Source: Myxococcales bacterium (GTDB lineage: Bacteria; Myxococcota_A; Bradymonadia; REDH01). From it: DNA of 64,000 nt. The notes under the pieces are model-generated. The model saw only the letters and a program-made list of their open reading frames with translations. It was not told the DNA's origin and made no database searches. The stretch lies in contig JACKDJ010000013.1 of NCBI GenBank assembly GCA_020633625.1, positions 47,784-111,783 of the forward strand. Direction: 5' to 3'. Position numbers and translations under genes: made by a program. Positions within the stretch are counted from its first letter, which is position 1; each line of letters opens with the position of its first letter. Positions 42,657-52,245 of this stretch are shown here, in pieces.

Positions 42657-44384
42657 TCAGGCGGGGGTGAAGTCGCGGATCATGAGCTCAACCTCGACCT
42701 GCTTCCCAGTCCGCACGATGCGCGGGTGAAAGACGACGTCGATGGGACGCTTCAGCTCCTCGAGGCGGCCGGCGAGCCCGAAGCAGAAGGCCGAGAACGT
42801 CCGCGACCCCTGGCGCAGTCGTAGCCGGACGTTGCGGCCGCCGACGGCCTTGGGCTGGATCGGGAAGACCCCGTGCGCCTCGAACAGTGGCTCCGGGTTA
42901 CCGGCACCGAATGGTGCCAGCTGCTCGAGCTCCTCGACCATTCGCTCCTCGATGCCGGCGAGGTCCACGAACGCGTCGACGGACAGGATCCGCTCGGGCC
43001 GCGCGCCGTCGGGAAGCTGACCTGCGACCTGCAGGTTGAGCCGCCTCTGTAGCTCTTCGGCGTGGAGGGCCGGGAAGGCGACGCCCGCGGCGACTCGGTG
43101 GCCGCCGTACGTGTCGAGCAGGTCGCGGCAGCCGCGTAGGGCGTCGAGCATGTCGACGCCGTCCGGCCCGCGGACGGACCCCTTCGCCATCCCGGAGTCG
43201 TCGATCGCGGCGACGAGCGCGGGGAGGTTGAACTTCTCGACGAGTCGGCTGGCGACGATCCCGAGCACGCCGGGGTGCCAGTCTCGGCTTGCCAAGACGA
43301 CCGTGTGCGCGCCGGCATCGACGAGGTTGGACGCGCGGGTCTCTGCATCCTCGAGCACCAGCCGCTCGCGGGCCTGGCGCTCCTGATTCGCGGCGACCAG
43401 CTCCGAGGCGATGGCATCGGCGACGCGGTACGAGTCAGTGGTCAGTAGCTCGACGCACTTGTTCGCGTCGTCCATCCGCCCCGCGGCGTTGAGCAGGGGC
43501 GCGAGGCGGAAGCCGATCGTTCGCGCGTTTATCGAGTCCGTGAGTCCGGCGCGGCCTGCCTGCGAGATCAGGTGGGCGGACCCCATGATGGCGCAGATCC
43601 CGGGTCGACGGGCGGTACGGATCAGGCGCAGACCTTCGTGCACGAACACCCGGTTCTCGTCGGTCAGCGCGACGAGGTCGGATACGGTGCCGAGGGCGAC
43701 CAAGTCCATCAGCGGGACTAGATCGAGGGCGGGCCAGTCGCCACCCTCGGCGGCGAGGAACCGCTGGAGCGCGAGGATCAGGTTGAACGCGACTCCCACC
43801 GCCGCGAGCTGCTTGAACGGGAACTCGCACTTCGGCTGCTGAGGGTTCAGCAGAGCGGTGCAGGTCGGGAGGAAGGTTCCGGGCAGGTGGTGGTCAACGA
43901 CGATGACGTCGATGTCTTGGGCCTTCGCCGCCTCGATCGCGGCGTTGCTGCTCGTGCCGCAGTCCGCGGTGATGATCAGCTTCGGCTGCTTTGGCAGGTG
44001 GTCCCGCTCGAGCGACAACACCGAGAGGCCAACACTCGAGTCGCGGCGGTTGATGATGTGGTAGCCGACATCGGCTCCCAGGCCGCGAAGCCCGAGGAGT
44101 AGGACAGCGGTCGCAGTGATTCCGTCGACGTCGTAGTCGCCGTGGATCTGGATGCGCTCCTTCTTTAGGAGCGCACGACGGATTCGCCGGACAGCCTTGT
44201 CCATGTTTCGCATGGAGAAGGGGTCGTGCAGTGATTCGAGGCTGGGCCGCAGCATCGCGCGCATGTCCTCGAGGCCGTTCACGCCTCGATTGAGAAGGAC
44301 CTGCGCGGTCAGCTCGCTGATGTCGAACTCACGTGCATAGTGTCCAGCCGCCGCCTCTCTTGGCTTGTGGCGCGTCCAACGCAT
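42657..44384 (-). CDS. recJ: single-stranded-DNA-specific exonuclease RecJ
   Basis: 5'-3' ssDNA exonuclease in recombination and mismatch repair. 575 residues. DHH phosphoesterase motifs are HGDYDVDGITATAVL, ADCGTSSNAA and DHHLPG; the DHHA1 part has DTYGGHRVAAGVAF. ATG 44384. It follows secF after a 145-base gap, the known secD-secF-recJ order. Confidence 0.95.
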   Translation of the reverse strand: MRWTRHKPREAAAGHYAREFDISELTAQVLLNRGVNGLEDMRAMLRPSLESLHDPFSMRNMDKAVRRIRRALLKKERIQIHGDYDVDGITATAVLLLGLRGLGADVGYHIINRRDSSVGLSVLSLERDHLPKQPKLIITADCGTSSNAAIEAAKAQDIDVIVVDHHLPGTFLPTCTALLNPQQPKCEFPFKQLAAVGVAFNLILALQRFLAAEGGDWPALDLVPLMDLVALGTVSDLVALTDENRVFVHEGLRLIRTARRPGICAIMGSAHLISQAGRAGLTDSINARTIGFRLAPLLNAAGRMDDANKCVELLTTDSYRVADAIASELVAANQERQARERLVLEDAETRASNLVDAGAHTVVLASRDWHPGVLGIVASRLVEKFNLPALVAAIDDSGMAKGSVRGPDGVDMLDALRGCRDLLDTYGGHRVAAGVAFPALHAEELQRRLNLQVAGQLPDGARPERILSVDAFVDLAGIEERMVEELEQLAPFGAGNPEPLFEAHGVFPIQPKAVGGRNVRLRLRQGSRTFSAFCFGLAGRLEELKRPIDVVFHPRIVRTGKQVEVELMIRDFTPA

Positions 44385-44529
44385 GGAAGGGTGTGCGAAA
44401 CGAGTGCATGGTCGTCACAGCATAGCGACAACGAAGCCGGTTCGCACCATTCCATTGGTGTCGTCGTGCTCGGGTGCCCTCGACCGGGCCGATGCGGGCT
44501 CGGTAGAGGACGTGGGGGCGTCTTGGAGA

Positions 44530-45729
44530 CTACGGCGTAGTGTCGCGCCGCTTCGCCTGCGCAGCCATGAACTCGCTCGTCCAGATCATCAGCGGGTTGG
44601 CGATGTAAATCGACGAGTAGGTACCAACGACGACGCCGATGAGCATCGCGAGCGCGAACGACCGGACCAGACCGCCGCCGAGGAAGTAGATCGCGAGGAT
44701 GGCGAGGACGGTGGTGAACGCCGTCAGCAGCGTGCGGCTGAGGACCTCGTTGACGCTGCGATTCACGAGCTCGTACAGGTCGTAGCGACCGTCCTCGGCG
44801 TCGATGTTCTCGCGGATTCGGTCGAAGTTCACGATCGTATCGTTCAACGAGTAGCCGACGATCGTGAGCAGCGCCGCGAGGATCGGCAGGTTGATCTCCT
44901 CGCGGAGGATCACGAAGATCCCGAGGGTGATCATGACGTCGTGGAAGAGGGCGATGACGGCGCCGGGGGCGTACCGAAGGTCGAAGCGGAACGCGATGTA
45001 GAGCAGGATGCCGGCGAGCGCGAAGAGGATCGCCTGAACCGCGTCGGCGCGGAGCTGCTCGCCGACGCGGGGCCCGACGGTCTCGACACGGTCGATCGAC
45101 GCGAAGCGGTCACCGAACTCGCTCCGGAGCCCGTCGGCGACGTGCCCCTGCAGGGTCTCCACGGTCACCTGGAAGCGTCGGGCGATCGGCGCGCCGAAGA
45201 GAGAGGCCTGCGTGCCCTCGAGCCCGGCGGCGCCCAGCGCGGTCACGAGTCGCTCGGCCACTGCGTCGGCCGCGCCGGAGATGGTGGCGCTGTCGAGCGC
45301 CCCTGTATCGGAGGACCCGAACGCAGACTCGGGCACGACGACGAAGAGCTTGTCGCCGGACGTCTCGTCGTACTCGAGGGAGGCCTCGGCGCCGAGCTCC
45401 GCTCGGATTGCGCCCTCGACGGTCGCCCGTGTCTCGTCGGTGATGGTCGAGACGAGCCGCGTCTGCACGAGGAACTGGTGGTCCTCTTCGGCGCCGAACC
45501 GTACGACCGAGGCGTCGGTGAGACCGATCCGCTCGACGGCCGCGCGGACGTCGGCGTCGGGCACGCTCTCGTTGAACCGCGTAATGATGTTCGTGCCGCC
45601 GGCGAAGTCGATGCCGTAGCGCGGCCCCGGATACACGGTGAGGATGAGGCTGATCAGGACGAGGGTTCCCGAGATCAGCGAGAAGAGTCGGCGCTTGCCG
45701 ATGAAGTCGATGGTGCGCGTGGCGGACAT
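44530..45729 (-). CDS. secF: protein translocase subunit SecF
   Basis: 399 residues. Works with SecD in the inner membrane, using proton motive force to pull proteins across. N-terminal IDFIGKRRLFSLISG enters the first helix; the P1 periplasmic domain (about 35-215) is followed by five helices with GYSLNDTIVNFDRIREN and the VGTYSSIYIANPL end. ATG 45729, 12 bases after secD. Confidence 0.96.
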   Translation of the reverse strand: MSATRTIDFIGKRRLFSLISGTLVLISLILTVYPGPRYGIDFAGGTNIITRFNESVPDADVRAAVERIGLTDASVVRFGAEEDHQFLVQTRLVSTITDETRATVEGAIRAELGAEASLEYDETSGDKLFVVVPESAFGSSDTGALDSATISGAADAVAERLVTALGAAGLEGTQASLFGAPIARRFQVTVETLQGHVADGLRSEFGDRFASIDRVETVGPRVGEQLRADAVQAILFALAGILLYIAFRFDLRYAPGAVIALFHDVMITLGIFVILREEINLPILAALLTIVGYSLNDTIVNFDRIRENIDAEDGRYDLYELVNRSVNEVLSRTLLTAFTTVLAILAIYFLGGGLVRSFALAMLIGVVVGTYSSIYIANPLMIWTSEFMAAQAKRRDTTP

Positions 45730-45741
45730 GTTGCCGATCTC

Positions 45742-47490
45742 CTAGATGCTCAGCCGACGCTCTGACCGGGCGATCAGGAGGTCGAAGACGGTCCGCGAGC
45801 AGAAGAGGGCCGTGAAGAGCGTCGCCGCGATCCCGATCAGGAGCGTCACCGCGAAACCCTTCACGGGGCCGCTGCCGTACTCCATCAGGACGAGGCCCGC
45901 GATCGCGGTCGTGAGGTTTCCGTCCATGACCGCGGAGTATGCCTTGTCGAAGCCGAGCCGAACGGCAGCGGCGGGGGACTTCCCGGCGCGGAGCTCTTCT
46001 TTGATGCGCTCGAACACGATGACGTTCGCGTCTACCGCCATGCCGATCGTCAGGACGATGCCGGCGATGCCGGGCAGGGTCAGCGTCGCGTGGAGCATCG
46101 CGAGCATGCTCCCGATGAACAGCATGTTCAGCGCGAGCGCCGCGGCCGCGACGATGCCGGAGACGCGGTACCAGCCGATCATGAAGAGCGACACGATCGC
46201 GAAGCCGGCGAGGAGCGACAGCTTGCCGGCCTCGACGCTGTCTGCGCCCAGCGATGGGCCGACCTGCGTCTCGAACTGCTTCTCGATCGGCGCGGGGAGC
46301 GCGCCGTTGCGGAGAACGACCGCTAGGTTCTGCGCCTCGTACGTGGACTCCTGATGGGTACCGCCGCCAAGCGTGATCTGGCAGCGACCGCCGAGGATCG
46401 GCTCGTTGATGGTCGGCGCGGAGGTCACGCGATCATCGAGGACGATTGCCATTCGGCGGTCGACGTTCGCCTGCGTGAGCTGGCCGAACAGCTCGGTTCC
46501 CTCTGCGTCGAACGTCAGGTTGACCACGGGCCGGTTCGTCTGCGGGTCCGTCCCGGTCCGCGCATCGGTCACGTACTCGCCGGTGAGCTGCGTCTCGGCC
46601 TCGAGCAGGATAGGGCGGTAGCCCTGGGTCTCGAACTCGTGGGTCGCGGCGCTGATGCCCTTGACCTCCTCGAACGCGATCTCCGTGCCCTCGGGCGGCG
46701 TCATCGTGTCCGTCAGCGCTCGGAGCGCCTCGAGCGACGTGCTCTGCGGGCGGCCGCCGACGCGCGTCATCGTCTCCGGCACCTGGAGGGCGGCGAACGC
46801 GGTGCCGTCCTGGTCGGAGACCATGTGGAACTCGAGCTGCGCGGTCTGCGAGATGAGGTTCTTCATCTCGTCGAACTGCGCCTCGTCGAGCCCCGGGAGC
46901 TGGACGATGATGTCGGTGTCGCCGCGTCGAGTGATGCTCGGCTCGGCGACTCCCTTGTCGTTCACGCGCGCCTCGATGGTCGAGATCGCCTGTTCGATGG
47001 CGTAGCTCTTGGTTTGTTCGACGTAGTCCGAGTCGACGACCAGGCGGATGGAGTCGCCGCTGACACGCTCGGTGTTCAGGTGCATGACGACCAGCGTGTC
47101 CTCGTCGATGAGCTCCTCCGGGTCGGCACCCGGGGTCTGGACATCGATGGCGAGCTGGCCCGGAACGCGCGTCACCGTCGCGGCGGTGTCCGCGTGGTCA
47201 CGCGCGAGCTCGCGGCGGAGCTCCGCCGTGAACTGCTCGACCTTGTCGGAGATCGCCTTGTCGACGTCGACTTGGTACTGCAGGTGGAGTCCGCCCTGCA
47301 GGTCGAGGCCCAGCGTGATGCGTGCGTCGCCGGTCGCATCGGCTGCCGCCGCCACCCAGGACGGCCAGAACTCGCGCGGCTGCGCCCGGTGCTCGGGGGG
47401 CACCGGATAGAACGTCGGGACGAGCGAAACCGCCGCGACGATGATTGTGGCCACGATTAGGCCGACCTTGCTCCACCATGCGCCAGGCAT
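45742..47490 (-). CDS. secD: protein translocase subunit SecD
   Basis: 582 residues. First helix at about 8-25, a large periplasmic region with GLDLQGGLHLQY and LPGLDEAQFDEMKNL, then five C-terminal helices with GMAVDANVIVFERIKEEL and the DGNLTTAIAG motif. Forms the SecDF motor with the adjacent secF. ATG 47490; 57 bases after yajC. Confidence 0.96.
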   Translation of the reverse strand: MPGAWWSKVGLIVATIIVAAVSLVPTFYPVPPEHRAQPREFWPSWVAAAADATGDARITLGLDLQGGLHLQYQVDVDKAISDKVEQFTAELRRELARDHADTAATVTRVPGQLAIDVQTPGADPEELIDEDTLVVMHLNTERVSGDSIRLVVDSDYVEQTKSYAIEQAISTIEARVNDKGVAEPSITRRGDTDIIVQLPGLDEAQFDEMKNLISQTAQLEFHMVSDQDGTAFAALQVPETMTRVGGRPQSTSLEALRALTDTMTPPEGTEIAFEEVKGISAATHEFETQGYRPILLEAETQLTGEYVTDARTGTDPQTNRPVVNLTFDAEGTELFGQLTQANVDRRMAIVLDDRVTSAPTINEPILGGRCQITLGGGTHQESTYEAQNLAVVLRNGALPAPIEKQFETQVGPSLGADSVEAGKLSLLAGFAIVSLFMIGWYRVSGIVAAAALALNMLFIGSMLAMLHATLTLPGIAGIVLTIGMAVDANVIVFERIKEELRAGKSPAAAVRLGFDKAYSAVMDGNLTTAIAGLVLMEYGSGPVKGFAVTLLIGIAATLFTALFCSRTVFDLLIARSERRLSI

Positions 47491-47547
47491 CGGGGAAGCC
47501 TCCTGCTAGAGTGCGTGCTCTGAACCGGCCCGTGTGGGCCACAAACC

Positions 47548-47886
47548 TCACGGAGACGCGTCGCTCGACGCCGACTCGTCCTGCTTCTTCACAATCTGAG
47601 ACCGCTCGACGCGGAGCTTCAACTTGGCACCGACTTCGAGCTCGACAACCCGGTCCTCTACACGCGTGATGCGACCGTGGATCCCGCCAGCCGTGATCAC
47701 GCGGTCCCCGTCCTTGAGAGAGTCGCGAAAGCGCTGCGCCTCGAGAGCCTGTTTCTGCTGCGGCCGCCACAGCAGCAGATAGAACACCGCCACGATGGCC
47801 GGCAGCATGAGCCAGCCACCCGGCATGGGCCCTGCTTGTCCGATTAGCCCGACGACGCTCAGCACCTCGGCTCCAGGCGAAAACAC
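47548..47886 (-). CDS. yajC: preprotein translocase subunit YajC
   Basis: About 112 residues. One membrane helix (about 24-38, LMLPAIVAVFYLLLW) and the YajC motif RPQQKQALEAQRFRDSLKDG followed by GDRVITAGGIHGRI. Accessory subunit of SecDF. Starts at GTG 47886, preceded by AAGGAG at 47899-47894, which lies within a stem-loop. Confidence 0.93.
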   Translation of the reverse strand: MFSPGAEVLSVVGLIGQAGPMPGGWLMLPAIVAVFYLLLWRPQQKQALEAQRFRDSLKDGDRVITAGGIHGRITRVEDRVVELEVGAKLKLRVERSQIVKKQDESASSDASP

Positions 47887-47893
47887 TGAAATC

Positions 47894-47911
47894 TCCTTGG
47901 TTTCCCAAGGA
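47894..47911 (-). promoter_or_regulatory. hairpin overlapping the yajC ribosome-binding site
   Basis: On the transcript CCUUGG-GAAA-CCAAGG (47911-47896) forms a 6-bp stem with a GNRA tetraloop; four bases of the AAGGAG Shine-Dalgarno are in the 3' arm. The U run lies 5' of the stem, so it is not a terminator. Translation control is inferred. Confidence 0.5.
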
Positions 47912-47949
47912 AAAAGAGACCGCGCAGCTACCAGAGGGCCGAAGGGGGG

Positions 47950-49071
47950 TCAACTACTTTCGCCGGCCTCCCAGCCCGCATGCTGGGCCCGCCGCCACGC
48001 GTCGAACCGCCCTTCCAACACCGCCTCGCGCGCGCCTCGTACTACGTCCTGATAGTAGGTCAGGTTGTGCAGCGTCGTCAGCCGGATTCCGTAGACTTCC
48101 CCGGCCCGAATCAGGTGATGCACGTACGCTCGGCTGTGCGTCATGCACGTGTAGCAGCGACACCCCTCGTCGATCGGACGCTCGTCGCGCGCGAGACGTG
48201 CGCCGCGCATGTTGAGACGGCCGCGCCGCGTGAACACACCCCCGTTTCGCGCGTTCCGCGTCGGCATCACGCAGTCGAACATGTCGACGCCGCGCGCGAT
48301 CGCCTCGACGATGTCTTCTGGGCGACCCACGCCCATCAGGTACCGCGGCCGAGTCGCCGGCAGGGCTGGCGCTACCGCGTCGAGCGTCGCGTACATCTCC
48401 TCGGGAGCCTCGCCCACCGCGAGCCCGCCGATCGCGTACCCGTCGAAACCGAGCTCCGAGAGCTGCTCGACGTGGCGTAGGCGCAGCGACACATCCGTGC
48501 CGCCTTGCGCGATCGCGAACATCGCGCCGTCGCCATCGGCGCGTACGGCCAGGCTCCGGGCGGCCCAACGCGTCGATCGGTCCACCGCCTCCTCCAACGT
48601 CCGGCGCTCCGCAGGGAGCGCGGGGCACTGGTCGAGCACCATCATGATGTCCGACCCAATTGATCGCTGGACCTCGATGACGCGCTCCGGCGTAAAGAGA
48701 TGCGCCGTGCCGTCGAGGTGGCTCCGGAACGTCACCCCTTCTTCGGCGAACTTCGCCAAACGGCTCAGGCTGAAGAACTGGTAGCCGCCCGAGTCCGTGA
48801 GGATCGGTCCCGACCAGCGCATAAACCGGTGAAGCCCGCCGACCGCGTCGAGGGTCGCCGTGCCGGGACGCAGGAACAGGTGGTAGGTGTTCGCCAGGAT
48901 GATACGCGCGCCGGTCGCCTCGACCTCGCCAGGGGACGCGGTCTTCACGGTCCCCAGCGTACCCACCGGCATGAACGCCGGGGTGGCGAACGCCCCGCGC
49001 CGCGTCACCACCTCGCCCGCGCGCGCTTGCCCGTCGACCGCGTCGACGCGAAACACTAGCCGCTCAGTCAT
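47950..49071 (-). CDS. tgt: queuine tRNA-ribosyltransferase (tRNA-guanine transglycosylase)
   Basis: Exchanges guanine 34 for preQ1 in GUN anticodons. About 373 residues. The start of the TIM barrel is GAFATPAFMPVGTLGTVK; active site region ILTDSGGYQFFSL carries an Asp, and the second Asp is in GVDMFDCVMPTRNARNG. Zinc ligands are in EGCRCYTCMTHSRAYVHHL. ATG 49071 overlaps the queA stop by 8 bases. Confidence 0.96.
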   Translation of the reverse strand: MTERLVFRVDAVDGQARAGEVVTRRGAFATPAFMPVGTLGTVKTASPGEVEATGARIILANTYHLFLRPGTATLDAVGGLHRFMRWSGPILTDSGGYQFFSLSRLAKFAEEGVTFRSHLDGTAHLFTPERVIEVQRSIGSDIMMVLDQCPALPAERRTLEEAVDRSTRWAARSLAVRADGDGAMFAIAQGGTDVSLRLRHVEQLSELGFDGYAIGGLAVGEAPEEMYATLDAVAPALPATRPRYLMGVGRPEDIVEAIARGVDMFDCVMPTRNARNGGVFTRRGRLNMRGARLARDERPIDEGCRCYTCMTHSRAYVHHLIRAGEVYGIRLTTLHNLTYYQDVVRGAREAVLEGRFDAWRRAQHAGWEAGESS

Positions 49072-50170
49072 CGCGCCTCGGGATCCACATCGCGTCTCCG
49101 TACGAATAGAAGCGGTAGCGGTGTGCGATCGCGTGGGCGTAGCCGGCGCGGACGCGCGCGTAGCCCGCGAACGACGACACGAGCGCAAGGAGCGTGCTGC
49201 GCGGGAGGTGAAAGTTGGTCAGCAGCGCGTCGACGACCCGCCAACGATAGCCGGGCGCGATGCAGAGTCGCGTGGTCGACTCACCCGCCGACAGACGCCC
49301 GAGCGCGTCCGCCGATGACTCGAGGACACGCGCGACCGTCGTGCCGATCGCGACGACGCGGCCGCCTCGCCGGCGCGCGCGCTCAACCGCGTCGCTCACG
49401 TCTGTTCCGACCCGAATCCTCTCCGCGTGCATCTCGTGCGCCGAGAGTCGGTCGGCCGTCACCGGCTTGAAGGTCCCCGTGCCGACCCAGAGCGTCACTC
49501 GCGCCGTCTCGATGCCTCGCGCCTCGAGCGCCGCGAAGTGCTCGGCGTCGAGGTGCAGTCCGGCGGTCGGCGCGGCGACGGCGCCGGGCTCGGCGGCGTA
49601 TACGGTCTGGTACCGCTCGGCATCGACGGCGTCTGCGACCCTCATCCCGACACGCTCGCGCTCGCGCACGATGTAGGGAGGGAGGGGCAGTGCGCCCGAC
49701 TGCTCCATCAGCGCGGGGAAGTCCTCCGCGCCGTCGACCAGGCTCACACGCCAGGCGGCGCCCTCTCGGGCCTCGATCCGAAGCCTTCCGCCGCCGTCGA
49801 CAGCGACGACCTCGCCCGGGGCCACCCCCCGGTTCGAGCGCACCAGCGCGACTGCGACGCGCCCGACGCCCCGCCAGTCGCCCTCGGCGTCGAACCCTAC
49901 GACGAAAATCTCGACGCGCCCGCCGGTTGCGCGCTTTGCCCAGATGCGAGCGCGAGAGACGCGCGCGTCGTTGAGGACGACGAGATCGCGGGGGTCGAGC
50001 TGATCGACAAAGTCGGCGACCGTGGCGTCGCCCAACGGCTCCGACAGGACCAGCATTCGGGCGTCGCGGCGGCGCGGCGCGGGTGTGCTGGCGATGAGGG
50101 CCTCGGGGAGCGCGAAGTCGTACGCGCGCATGTCATCGAGGTCGAACGCCTCGGCGATACCATCGCTCAT
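49064..50170 (-). CDS. queA: S-adenosylmethionine:tRNA ribosyltransferase-isomerase QueA
   Basis: Builds epoxyqueuosine from preQ1-tRNA using SAM. About 368 residues. Motifs RAYDFALPEALIAS, LVVLNDARVSRARIWAKR, AAPTAGLHLDAEHF and LLTNFHLPRSTLLALVSSF are typical. ATG 50170 is used; ATG 50131 (MRAYDF) matches the shorter family start and is a real alternative, since neither shows a clear ribosome site. Confidence 0.95.
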   Translation of the reverse strand: MSDGIAEAFDLDDMRAYDFALPEALIASTPAPRRRDARMLVLSEPLGDATVADFVDQLDPRDLVVLNDARVSRARIWAKRATGGRVEIFVVGFDAEGDWRGVGRVAVALVRSNRGVAPGEVVAVDGGGRLRIEAREGAAWRVSLVDGAEDFPALMEQSGALPLPPYIVRERERVGMRVADAVDAERYQTVYAAEPGAVAAPTAGLHLDAEHFAALEARGIETARVTLWVGTGTFKPVTADRLSAHEMHAERIRVGTDVSDAVERARRRGGRVVAIGTTVARVLESSADALGRLSAGESTTRLCIAPGYRWRVVDALLTNFHLPRSTLLALVSSFAGYARVRAGYAHAIAHRYRFYSYGDAMWIPRRDD

Positions 50171-50214
50171 GCGGCGCATTTGCCATCTGCCGCGAACCTC
50201 GGCAACCTCGGCGC

Positions 50215-51585
50215 ATGGACACCCGCTCACACACACGCGGCCGGATCGTCGCCGGCCTCGCCGCCGCGAGCTCGATCGCGCTCACAGCGGGGGTCCTCGT
50301 CGCAGGTTCGCCGCTGCACCGCGCGCAGTACACGGCGACCATCGCAGCCCCCGGATCGGTGACCGCCGCCGAGGACCTGCCTGCCCCGGTCTCACCGCTC
50401 GAGATCCGGGCGGCGGTGGCAGCGGCGCGAGGGGGGCTGTGGGACGCCGTCGACGGCGCACGGGCATCGCTGCCCGAGGTCCCCTGGGATGAACATGGAC
50501 TGTCGCACGTCGAGCTCGCGCGCGAGTGGATCCGCTACGACGACACGCGAGAGCTCTACGTCGCTGATCTTCCAGACGGCCGCCTCGCGGTGCTGACGCT
50601 GTCCCCTCGGATTCAGCGTCGTGTCGAGTCAATTCTGCAGCGTTTCGCCGAGCCTGGCGAGGCGCTGGTCGCGATCGAGCCGACGACGGGGAGAGTGGTC
50701 GCCCTTGTCGACGACAGCTCTGCAGACGCAGTGGGTCCCGGTCTGGCCCTCCGTGCGGCCGCGTATGCGGCTTCGACGTTCAAGCTCGTCACGTCGAACG
50801 CGCTGCTCGAGCAGGGTGAGACGACACCCTCGTCCGAGACCTGCTTCAGCGGCGGCGGGAGTGGCTTCAGCGAATCGGATCTGGAGCTGCACCCGGACAC
50901 CGATACCCAGTGTCTCTCGCTCGTGGGAGCGATGGCGTGGTCCGCGAACCTGTACTTCGGCCGCCGCGCCGACGCCTTCCTCACGCCCGACGCACTTCGG
51001 CAGTCCGCCGAGGCGGTCGGTTTTGAGACGTGGATCCCGTTCGAGCTTCCGGTGGAGCGCTCGCACCTGGACATCCCGAGCGACCGCCTCGGGTTCGCAC
51101 GCGCGGCCGCCGGGTTCTCCGGTACCACGATGTCCCCGTTCCACGGCGCGCTGATCCAGGCGGCCGTCGCGAACGGGGGCATGATGATGGTCCCTACACT
51201 CGTGGACCGCATCGAAGAGCCCGATGGCACCGTGGTCTATACACACCGTCCCTTTGCTTGGCGGACGCCGTTCACTCCCGAGCGGGCGTCGACTTTGCGG
51301 GAGATCCAGGCCGACACGTGCGTCTCGGGCACGGCTCGCGCTGACTTCGCGCGGCGAGACGGATGGCCGAGCTCGATCCAGGTTTGGGGAAAGACCGGCA
51401 CGCTGTCGAACTCGCTGCCCGACGGTACCGCGGTCGATCCGGCGTATATCTACCGGTGGTTCACGGGCTTCGGCGGGCGTGGGGAAGACGTCCTCGCCGT
51501 CGGTGGGCTCGTGGTGAACACCGCCGAGTGGTGGATCAAGGGGACCTACCTGGGGTCCGAAGCGATCCTCGCGCGCTACCAGTAG
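50215..51585 (+). CDS. penicillin-binding transpeptidase domain protein
   Basis: 456 residues. Signal anchor at about 9-31. The transpeptidase motifs are complete: SxxK is Ser187-Lys190 (STFK), SxN is Ser243-Asn245 (SAN), and KTG is Lys393-Gly395 (GKTGT). There is no transglycosylase or dimerisation domain; about 150 residues precede the catalytic domain. This suggests a small, monofunctional peptidoglycan D,D-transpeptidase or endopeptidase. ATG 50215, divergent from queA. Confidence 0.88.
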   Translation: MDTRSHTRGRIVAGLAAASSIALTAGVLVAGSPLHRAQYTATIAAPGSVTAAEDLPAPVSPLEIRAAVAAARGGLWDAVDGARASLPEVPWDEHGLSHVELAREWIRYDDTRELYVADLPDGRLAVLTLSPRIQRRVESILQRFAEPGEALVAIEPTTGRVVALVDDSSADAVGPGLALRAAAYAASTFKLVTSNALLEQGETTPSSETCFSGGGSGFSESDLELHPDTDTQCLSLVGAMAWSANLYFGRRADAFLTPDALRQSAEAVGFETWIPFELPVERSHLDIPSDRLGFARAAAGFSGTTMSPFHGALIQAAVANGGMMMVPTLVDRIEEPDGTVVYTHRPFAWRTPFTPERASTLREIQADTCVSGTARADFARRDGWPSSIQVWGKTGTLSNSLPDGTAVDPAYIYRWFTGFGGRGEDVLAVGGLVVNTAEWWIKGTYLGSEAILARYQ

Positions 51586-51603
51586 CGTCGGGTTCTCCGT
51601 TCC

Positions 51604-52092
51604 TCAGGACCTGACGCAGGGACACCCGCACGGGCCGGGGGCTGGTGCGGCCGTCGGCGGAGGTGTCGTCAAGCGCCCGAGGTCGAGAGGACGATGGAGC
51701 ATGGCGCCGACGCTGGTGCGCGCGAAGACAGTGCGCATCGCGTCCTCCGCGGCTTGCCACACGCCGGCGATCGCGCAGTCTGTCGCCTGATCACAGCCGA
51801 CTCCGTTCTCGGTGCAGTGGTTCACTGCGACCGGGCTGTCGGCAGCCTCGATGACCGCGAGGAACGAGATATCGTCGGCGGGCCGCGCCAACGAGTAGCC
51901 GCCGTTGGCGCCGCGTCGCGACTCGATGAGCTCGGCGTCGACCAGCTCCTTCAGGATCTTCGCGAGGTAGTCGCGCGGGATGTCCTCGCGCTCTGCGATA
52001 TCCTTGAACGAGAGCCGGCCGGCGTCACCAGCGCGAGCGAGCGCGACAATCGCACGCAGCGCGTATTCGACTCGTCGAGGGATCTGGAGCAC
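51604..52092 (-). CDS. Rrf2-family transcriptional regulator with Cys-rich C-terminal tail
   Basis: About 162 residues. Winged helix with recognition segment REDIPRDYLAKILKELVDA and wing RRGANGGYSLARP. Three Cys (93, 100, 106; spacing C-x6-C-x5-C) match the Fe-S ligand loop of IscR/NsrR-type members. The tail ends with CGCPC (Cys 155, 157, 159), which is not in typical IscR. No suf or isc genes are adjacent. ATG 52092. A palindrome 150 bases upstream may be its operator. Confidence 0.85.
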   Translation of the reverse strand: MLQIPRRVEYALRAIVALARAGDAGRLSFKDIAEREDIPRDYLAKILKELVDAELIESRRGANGGYSLARPADDISFLAVIEAADSPVAVNHCTENGVGCDQATDCAIAGVWQAAEDAMRTVFARTSVGAMLHRPLDLGRLTTPPPTAAPAPGPCGCPCVRS

Positions 52093-52245
52093 GGGCGACC
52101 GGGGATGAGTGTCGGCATCATGTTAATGCACGGTTCTGCCAAAGAAAGGGGTAGGAGTGAGGCCGGCAGACTTCGGGCGTGTCTGGGGCACCGGCAGCGG
52201 TTCCGCCGGCGCGGGGATTCGGGGTTCCTGAGCGGCACTGTCACG

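Noticed and set aside
44365..45765. A 466-residue plus-strand open frame over secF.
   Set aside because: Antisense to secF and composed of biased residues; no start site or domain.
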